Origin: Porticoccaceae bacterium
GTDB lineage: Bacteria; Pseudomonadota; Gammaproteobacteria; Pseudomonadales; GM7GCV1
DNA: 39,264 nucleotides
Reading direction: 5' to 3'
Assembly (NCBI GenBank): GCA_018662305.1
Contig: JABJGI010000028.1
Span: 1-39,264, forward strand
Shown: piece by piece, positions 33,203 through 39,264 of the stretch
How positions within the stretch are numbered: the first letter of the stretch is position 1
Layout: the number at the start of each line of letters is the position of its first letter
The notes under the pieces: model-generated
Seen by the model: only the letters and a program-made list of their open reading frames with translations
Databases searched by the model: none
Told to the model about the DNA's origin: nothing
Position numbers and translations under genes: made by a program

Positions 33203-34085
33203 CACTAAATTAACCATCGCAATTTCTTCACGGGCTCTTTTTGACCTCGATGAAAGTCATGAGGTGTATGAAAGCCAAGGCGTAGATGCATACGCCAAAT
33301 ACCAGATTGAGCATGAGGATGAACCTCTTGAGCCCGGCGAGGCCTTTGACCTAGTTCGTAAAATGCTCAAAATCAACGAGACCTTGGGTGAGCCAGCGGT
33401 TGAAGTGATTTTGTTATCGCGTAACAACGCCGATTCGGGACTAAGAATATTTAATACTATCGAACATTATGGACTCGCCATCAGCCGCGCTGCTTTCTGC
33501 GGCGGTCAGGATCCTTGGCGCTATGTGCGGGCTTTTGAGTGCGATTTGTTTTTGTCTCTGCATACGGAAGATGTACGGGGCGCTCTTGAGCAGGGTGTCG
33601 CCTCGGCGAGTTTAATGCCAACTTCTGGGAATGCTGATGAAGAGACTGAAGAAATACGCTTTGCCTTTGACGGTGATGCGGTACTTTTCTCAGACGAATC
33701 AGAGCGTATCTACAAAGAAAGGGGCTTAGATGCCTTCACCGAAAATGAAAGAAACTCCGCCCATACACCTATGTCTGGCGGGCCTTTCCGAAATTTCCTT
33801 CGAGCGCTGCAGCATCTGCAATCGAAATTCCCGCCAGGGGAGTGCCCCATCCGAACTGCCTTGGTAACCGCTCGCTCAGCACCTGCTCATGAACGAGTGA
33901 TTCGCACGCTTAGAGACTGGCGTATTTTTCTTGATGAGTCGCTATTCCTAGGCGGATTGCCTAAGGGCGAGTTCCTGCGCTCATATGGAGCCGATGTATT
34001 TTTCGACGACCAGCAGGCCCACTGTGATTCGGCTAGTGAGCATGTTGCCACCGGGCATGTACCCAGTGGCGTAGCGAACAGCTAA
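33195..34085 (+). CDS. 5'-nucleotidase (NT5C/cytosolic-type)
   Basis: 296 aa. The sequence KLTIAISSRALFDLDESHEVYESQG is typical of the N-terminus of bacterial members of this 5'-nucleotidase family, and FAFDGDAVLFSDESERIYKERGL holds the HAD-type nucleophile aspartate; LVTARSAPAHERVIRTL and FFDDQQAHCD follow. It dephosphorylates nucleoside monophosphates. The start is GTG 33195, overlapping the symporter stop by 8 nt, hence coupled. Its stop TAA overlaps the TAG of the convergent cupin gene. Confidence 0.85.
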   Translation: MNSTKLTIAISSRALFDLDESHEVYESQGVDAYAKYQIEHEDEPLEPGEAFDLVRKMLKINETLGEPAVEVILLSRNNADSGLRIFNTIEHYGLAISRAAFCGGQDPWRYVRAFECDLFLSLHTEDVRGALEQGVASASLMPTSGNADEETEEIRFAFDGDAVLFSDESERIYKERGLDAFTENERNSAHTPMSGGPFRNFLRALQHLQSKFPPGECPIRTALVTARSAPAHERVIRTLRDWRIFLDESLFLGGLPKGEFLRSYGADVFFDDQQAHCDSASEHVATGHVPSGVANS

Positions 34086-34519
34086 GGGTTTTCTGCTGGG
34101 GCTGGTGGCCCACCACCCAAATTTCTTCCTGGTCCAAAAACTTCAATGGTCACAACGTCTTCCAGTGCTTCATAGCGGTGTTCTACGTAGGCTGGGATAG
34201 TAATCATTTCTCCTGGTCCAAATGGAAAAGCTTCGTCTCCCATATAGGCGATAGCACTGCCTTCAAGTATCAAGACAATTTCTTCATCAGCATGGTTGTG
34301 AGAGGGCGTTGAATAGCCTTTTTCCAATTCGATTCGGCTAATACGGACAGTGGCCATAGCCACCGCTCGGCCGGTAATACCTGGTCTGAAATTACGGCCT
34401 TCCATACCAAAGAGGTCATGAACCTCCATGCTGGGTTCGATTAAAGGTTGCTGCGCATGAGTCGCTACGGAAAAGCAAAAGGCTGCAATCGCGATAGAAA
34501 TACTAATAATTTTGTTCAT
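34082..34519 (-). CDS. secreted single-domain cupin protein
   Basis: 145 aa from ATG 34519. A signal peptide (MNKIISISIAIAAFCFSVATHAQQ) predicts export. The mature cupin has the metal-binding motif SHNHADEEIVLILEG and the second motif with VEHRYE. A mononuclear metal site is likely; the substrate is unknown. It ends RNLGGGPPAPAENP. It is a lone gene with a GGGGA ribosome site, divergent from the cysB-like gene. Confidence 0.85.
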   Translation of the reverse strand: MNKIISISIAIAAFCFSVATHAQQPLIEPSMEVHDLFGMEGRNFRPGITGRAVAMATVRISRIELEKGYSTPSHNHADEEIVLILEGSAIAYMGDEAFPFGPGEMITIPAYVEHRYEALEDVVTIEVFGPGRNLGGGPPAPAENP

Positions 34520-34640
34520 TATTTGGGTCCCCAATTCAATCTTTGATCATAACGAAAGCAAGCGCGTTGCTGAGACTTATTGCGTAAAGAAAGCTGAATT
34601 CCTGGATCTCTTTTAAACCAAAGTGGTAAGGAAATCTTGA

Positions 34641-35669
<1,029 letters not shown>

Positions 35670-35706
35670 TTCCGACCTCTTTTGGGGTTAAACCTGGAGC
35701 AATTTT

Positions 35707-36105
35707 ATGGCGATCAAAGGTTACTGTTTGTGTCGAACTGTCCAGTACGAGTTGGATGGCGAAGTAGGGGATGCAGTGCGTTGTTACTGTCGCAGTTGCC
35801 AGTGCGTAACTGGTTCGGCATTTGCCACAGTGGCCATGGCCGACGCAAATCGATTCAGGATAACTGCTGGAGAGGAAGCCCTCTCTTCATTCGAATCTAG
35901 CCCCGGCAAACGACGGCATTTTTGTACCAGCTGTGGTTCGGCGATATACACCATGTTAGATACTGATCAAGCTACCTATCGAATGCGCGTGGGCGGGCTG
36001 GAGGACTCAGGCAGTGTCAATGTCACCAAACATATTTTTGTTGCTGAAAAGGTCAGCTGGTATGAGATTAATGACGATCTTCCTCAGTTTGATGGTTGGC
36101 CCTGA
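35707..36105 (+). CDS. GFA-family (glutathione-dependent formaldehyde-activating-like) zinc protein
   Basis: 132 aa. Zinc cysteines are C7, C9 (KGYCLCR), C26, C28 and C31 (VRCYCRSCQC) and CTSCGS (about 75-80), arranged as in the GFA/Mss4-like fold. Family members bind glutathione conjugates or are of unknown substrate; this short one cannot be assigned. GGAG at 35697-35700 serves as ribosome site. It lies 37 nt after cysB-like. Confidence 0.85.
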   Translation: MAIKGYCLCRTVQYELDGEVGDAVRCYCRSCQCVTGSAFATVAMADANRFRITAGEEALSSFESSPGKRRHFCTSCGSAIYTMLDTDQATYRMRVGGLEDSGSVNVTKHIFVAEKVSWYEINDDLPQFDGWP

Positions 36106-36125
36106 ATAGTGTAAAACGCTCACCT

Positions 36126-36187
36126 CTGGACAGTTGAGTCCAGCATATATATCAGTCTCTGATAAAGGAACGGTCCAGAGAGGACCG
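36126..36187. repeat. three consecutive small hairpins between the GFA and GNAT genes
   Basis: CTGGAC/GTCCAG (36126-36131 with 36138-36143), ATCAG/CTGAT (36151-36155 with 36159-36163) and CGGTCC/GGACCG (36171-36176 with 36182-36187). There is no T-run, so these are not classic terminators. They may act in the leader of the GNAT gene. Confidence 0.55.
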
Positions 36188-36203
36188 AGTTAAAAGGGTA
36201 ACT

Positions 36204-36749
36204 ATGGAAGTACAAACTTATGAGCTGGCCGATGGCCGAGCGCTCATTGTTAGGGAAGCAGACCAAAACGACGCAAAAACATTACTGGAGTTTTTACCAA
36301 AAGTCTTTGAGGAAACCGATGGTTTACTCATGACCCGTGGGGAGTTTGATCAATCCTTACGAGAGCAGATGGATCTGCTGGGTAAGCTGTCAGCATCAAA
36401 AACTCAGCTCGCTCTGGTAGGCCATATTGATGAGGAACTCGTCGGCTTACTCACCTTTACTGGAAGGGATTTAGAACGAGTCCGGCATACAGGAGAAGTT
36501 GGCCTTATTGTCGCGCAAGAATACTGGGGAAACGGCATCGGGAAAAACATGATGCGATCACTCCACTTCTGGGCAGAAGCCAATCCCTTGATTAGCAAGA
36601 TTGATTTGCGGGTTAGGCTGTCTAATCGTCGCGCCATCCATCTCTACGAAAGCTTGGGTTATCAAGTAGAAGGCTGGATTCGTCGAGCTGTGAAGATTGA
36701 CGGCGAGTACGACGATCATTACTGGATGGGAAAAGAGCTTCCCCACTAG
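36204..36749 (+). CDS. GNAT-family N-acetyltransferase
   Basis: 181 aa. EVGLIVAQEYWGNGIGKNMMRSLHFWAEA is the acetyl-CoA-binding motif, and NRRAIHLYESLGYQVEG is the conserved C-terminal core. This family acetylates amines of small molecules or protein N-termini; the substrate cannot be told. It has an AAGGG ribosome site and a structured upstream region. It is a separate gene from the GNAT at 20951. Confidence 0.9.
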   Translation: MEVQTYELADGRALIVREADQNDAKTLLEFLPKVFEETDGLLMTRGEFDQSLREQMDLLGKLSASKTQLALVGHIDEELVGLLTFTGRDLERVRHTGEVGLIVAQEYWGNGIGKNMMRSLHFWAEANPLISKIDLRVRLSNRRAIHLYESLGYQVEGWIRRAVKIDGEYDDHYWMGKELPH

Positions 36750-36858
36750 CTTCAATTCCTCATTAAATGGACACAAGCGCTATACCGGCACTTGAGTTTT
36801 TGTCATTTGCCTCTATGCTTGCCGGCCTTCACTAGTTCATTTTATTTAGGAGTCTCCT

Positions 36859-37479
36859 GTGGAAATCGCATGCCTCGATTTAGAAGGTGTTTTGTTGCCG
36901 GAAATTTGGGTGAAATTTGCTGAGGCAACAAGTATTGCCGAGCTCAAAGCCACTACAAGAGACATTCCCGACTACGATGAATTGATGACTATGCGTCTGG
37001 GTATTCTGGATCAGCATGGCTTGGGCGTTAACGAAATTCAGGAAGTAATTGCGACATTGTCACCTCTCGAGGGTGCTGCAGATTTTCTCAACTGGCTTCG
37101 TCGAAGGTTTCAGGTGGTCATCTTGTCCGACACCTTCTATCAGTTTGCTGGGCCGCTGATGAATCAGCTCGGCAATCCGACGTTACTCTGCCACAATCTT
37201 GAGATCGCAGAGAATGGCAGGGTAGTGGGTTACAAGCTGCGCCAGCGAGACCCTAAGCGCCAGTCCGTTATCGCGCTGAAAAGTTTGTATTACCGAATAA
37301 TCGCTGCTGGTGATTCATACAACGACACCAGCATGCTGGAAGAAGCTCACGCTGGAATACTATTCTGCCCGCCCCAAAACGTTATTGATGAGTTCCCACA
37401 GTACCCGGTGGCAACCAATTACGATGAATTTCGTGCGGAATTTATCAAAGCGAGTGAGAGAGATATTTCCCTCGACTAA
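36859..37479 (+). CDS. thrH: ThrH: bifunctional phosphoserine phosphatase / homoserine phosphotransferase
   Basis: 206 aa, almost the length of P. aeruginosa ThrH (205). The HAD motifs are LDLEGV (nucleophile region, D7), ILSDTF, and AGDSYNDTSML; the block ELKATTRDIPDYDELM and KLRQRDPKRQSVIALKSLYYR are close to ThrH. The P. aeruginosa protein shows phosphoserine phosphatase activity and can transfer phosphate to homoserine. GTG 36859 is the start, with AGGAG at 36849-36853. Confidence 0.93.
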   Translation: MEIACLDLEGVLLPEIWVKFAEATSIAELKATTRDIPDYDELMTMRLGILDQHGLGVNEIQEVIATLSPLEGAADFLNWLRRRFQVVILSDTFYQFAGPLMNQLGNPTLLCHNLEIAENGRVVGYKLRQRDPKRQSVIALKSLYYRIIAAGDSYNDTSMLEEAHAGILFCPPQNVIDEFPQYPVATNYDEFRAEFIKASERDISLD

Positions 37480-37502
37480 TTCAAGTTAGGAGAAGGCCTG
37501 AA

Positions 37503-38915
37503 TTAGGCAATCACCTGGGCAAGGGCTGTCAGGCTTAAATTGCGTTCAAGCTCCTTTAGTAGAGGCTGAATTTTGTCTAAGGTTTCCTGATATTCCGCAC
37601 CCGGATCTGAATCCATTACGATCCCTCCGCCACCCCAGGCATGAATGGTTTCTCCGTCGGCTTCCAGAGTGCGGATTGCGATATTAGTATCCATTGATCC
37701 GCAGCAGCTGAGATAGCCAATACAGCCACAATAGACGCCACGATCTTGCTGTTCCAGCTCAGCAATTATCTGCATTGAACGTCTTTTGGGAGCTCCGGTA
37801 ATTGAGCCACCCGGAAAGCAGTGTTCCAGCACAGATACAGAGTCCTGTGCTTCTGCTAATTCTCCAGTAATTCGGCTCACTAAATGGTGCACCGTAGGGA
37901 AGCTGTATAACTCATAAAGCCCTGGGACTCTTATGCTTCCGGGCTTGCAGCAGGTGCTTAGATCGTTCCTCATCAGATCGACAATCATTAGGTTTTCAGC
38001 GCGGTTTTTTTCGCTATCCATCAGTTGTCGTGCTAGTTGAGCGTCTTCAGCTGGATTGGAAGATCTCGGTGCCGTGCCTTTGATGGGCCAGGTCTGAATC
38101 TGGTTGTTTTGAACCTGAACAAATCTTTCGGGGGACATGGAGAGTATTTTTCGCTCTGCAAATCCAAGATAGGCGCCGTGAGGATTAGGGGTCAGTTCTC
38201 TAAGCTGTAAATAGGCCTCCGCGCTATCGCCGGCATATGGCGCACTGAAGTGCTGAGCCAGATTAACCTGGTAGCAATCTCCGGCGCCCAAATAATCAAT
38301 AACTCTTCCCACTCTTGCCAGATACTGAGATTGGCTTTGAGAGGCTCTAAACGGGGCGCTAAGCTCGAAAGATTTTGGCTCTGAGGCGGCATCGGCAGGC
38401 GTAGCTGAGTCGGCTAGACAGGACTTCACTCTGAGTTGCAGCTCTGGTGGACAATCCGGGTGAATAACTAAGAGTGCTCGATCTTTAAGGTGGTCGAGAA
38501 CAATTGCCCAGGCATACAAACCCATACAAACCGTAGAATTTGAGCGGCCAGTTCCCTTTCTCGGCAGACCGTAACTTTTGTGATTAGCCTCGTAGGAAAG
38601 GTATCCAATTAAGCCGCCACAAAAAGGAATATCCTCGTTGCTCTCCACGGATGCCAGAGAACAGAGACTGTCGCGTAGCGGCTCTAGAGGAGTTGACCCT
38701 GTGGTGGTATTTGGATCGAAACTCAGGCGTTCGAGAGGTTCGGCGGAGAGAATGTCAAAGCGACCGGAACTGGCGAGAGCGACTTTGGAATCTAATCCCG
38801 AATCCAACCAAACCGGATCTTCCAAATTTCTAATTTGATTGAAATATTCCAGAGCTGGGCGATAGCTAAGCTCTTCGGTGATGGGGCGAAGGTGGTGAAG
38901 GTTGGATGGGTTCAA
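37503..38915 (-). CDS. pabB: aminodeoxychorismate synthase component I
   Basis: 470 aa from TTG 38915. The chorismate-binding domain shows IDYLGAGDCYQVNLAQHFSA, LSMSPERFVQ, PIKGTAPRSSNP (the PIKGT Lys is diagnostic for PabB rather than TrpE), EKNRAENLMIVDLMRNDL and PGGSITGAPKRRSMQII. It makes aminodeoxychorismate for folate. The reading frame is open to a TTG at 39017, but that start would overlap the transglycosylase gene by 77 nt; TTG 38915 leaves a usual N-terminus of about 18 residues before the conserved YRPALEYF. The start is uncertain. Confidence 0.88.
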   Translation of the reverse strand: MNPSNLHHLRPITEELSYRPALEYFNQIRNLEDPVWLDSGLDSKVALASSGRFDILSAEPLERLSFDPNTTTGSTPLEPLRDSLCSLASVESNEDIPFCGGLIGYLSYEANHKSYGLPRKGTGRSNSTVCMGLYAWAIVLDHLKDRALLVIHPDCPPELQLRVKSCLADSATPADAASEPKSFELSAPFRASQSQSQYLARVGRVIDYLGAGDCYQVNLAQHFSAPYAGDSAEAYLQLRELTPNPHGAYLGFAERKILSMSPERFVQVQNNQIQTWPIKGTAPRSSNPAEDAQLARQLMDSEKNRAENLMIVDLMRNDLSTCCKPGSIRVPGLYELYSFPTVHHLVSRITGELAEAQDSVSVLEHCFPGGSITGAPKRRSMQIIAELEQQDRGVYCGCIGYLSCCGSMDTNIAIRTLEADGETIHAWGGGGIVMDSDPGAEYQETLDKIQPLLKELERNLSLTALAQVIA

Positions 38916-38940
38916 AGTTAGCGCTGCTCGGTAGCAGTTC

Positions 38941-39264
38941 TCAGGGCCATTTGGCCAGAGCGGTGAGCACGCGATCGCTATACCAGGATTGACCGTGGCT
39001 GCCGTTGTATCGTGCAAGGGCGGGTTCTAGGTCTCCGGACTCCATTTCCAAGTAATAGGCCAATATTGCACAGCCATAGCGTAAATTGGTGGCAATATCG
39101 GTGAGATTGTCTTCTGGGCGCCCCAACTCTGCTTTCCAGAAAGACATCACCTGCATCAAACCCAGAGCGCCAGATCGCGAGACGGCGTAGGGGTCAAACC
39201 CAGATTCAATTTCTATTAGTGACATAACCAGGTCTGGATCCAGGTCCGCTCGAACAGATTCAGC
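38941..39264 (-). CDS. lytic transglycosylase, partial (5' end outside window)
   Basis: The frame is open from the window edge to TGA 38941-38943, giving 107 residues. The catalytic glutamate region SLIEIESGFDPYAVSRSGALGLMQVMSFW is the Slt/MltC-type SLT fold, with ALARYNGSHGQSWYSDRV following. It cleaves peptidoglycan glycan strands in the periplasm. The signal sequence lies beyond 39264. The gene is upstream of pabB on the same strand, with a stop 26 nt before the preferred pabB start. Confidence 0.85.
   Translation of the reverse strand, partial: AESVRADLDPDLVMSLIEIESGFDPYAVSRSGALGLMQVMSFWKAELGRPEDNLTDIATNLRYGCAILAYYLEMESGDLEPALARYNGSHGQSWYSDRVLTALAKWP

Noticed and set aside
37477-37505. 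Inverted repeat TAATTCA/TGAATTA spanning the thrH and pabB stop codons
   Set aside because: Short, AT-rich and without a T-run on either side; may be chance around convergent stop codons.

Overview
This window looks like ordinary chromosome from a free-living, probably marine gammaproteobacterium related to Pseudomonadales/Cellvibrionales. The evidence is gene content and order: dnaX-ybaB-recR, rnd-ycgL, mlaA followed by an RssB-like regulator, a STAS protein, tal and dusA, the divergent maoP/hdfR pair, ThrH, a CysB-like regulator and a 4.5S RNA. The placement is inference; no phylogeny was run. There is no phage, transposon, CRISPR array or classical defence island.

Layout. 1-262: ffs (4.5S RNA, minus, 3' end outside the window) with a textbook promoter. 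263-5068: DNA replication and repair and RNA processing (dnaX, ybaB, recR, rnd, ycgL, a small membrane protein). 5136-7751: fadD and mlaA (lipids). 7764-9448: a PP2C regulator with a degenerate receiver domain plus its STAS partner. 9451-11459 (minus): tal and dusA. 11857-17207: a complete arginine-to-spermidine operon (speA, carboxynorspermidine dehydrogenase, nspC, speB) followed by a 58-aa acidic ORF. 17785-19416: a structured leader and nhaD. 19567-23265 (minus): a 2OG-Fe(II) oxygenase, MgtC, GNAT, a split RLAN/ATP-grasp ligase and maoP. 23386-26190: hdfR and gltX. 26208-28190: two secreted paralogous cysteine-containing proteins (minus) flanking a YdcH and a DksA-like protein (plus). 28364-28516: an array of small hairpins. 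28645-28720: tRNA-Ala(GGC), minus. 28937-33202: mdh, bcp, yajC, a D-cysteine desulfhydrase-like enzyme and an AGCS symporter. 33195-39264: 5'-nucleotidase, secreted cupin, cysB-like, GFA protein, GNAT, thrH, pabB and a truncated lytic transglycosylase.

Most notable points. (1) dnaX: as written, the zero frame encodes only the short gamma-like product, and full-length tau needs a -1 shift at A AAA AAG. An SD-like GGAG lies upstream and an 11-bp stem lies 7 nt downstream. This is the reverse of the E. coli arrangement. (2) The RLAN/ATP-grasp gene is cut by a single in-frame amber codon exactly between its two domains. (3) The polyamine operon is self-contained and uses the carboxyspermidine route. 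(4) nhaD has a long structured leader that may be a cation riboswitch. (5) The RssB-like regulator has lost the phospho-acceptor Asp and the conserved Lys but keeps its PP2C metal ligands. (6) The secreted paralogues may be beta-trefoil proteins and carry near-identical terminators. (7) Upstream of the tRNA there is a double array of three hairpins per unit.
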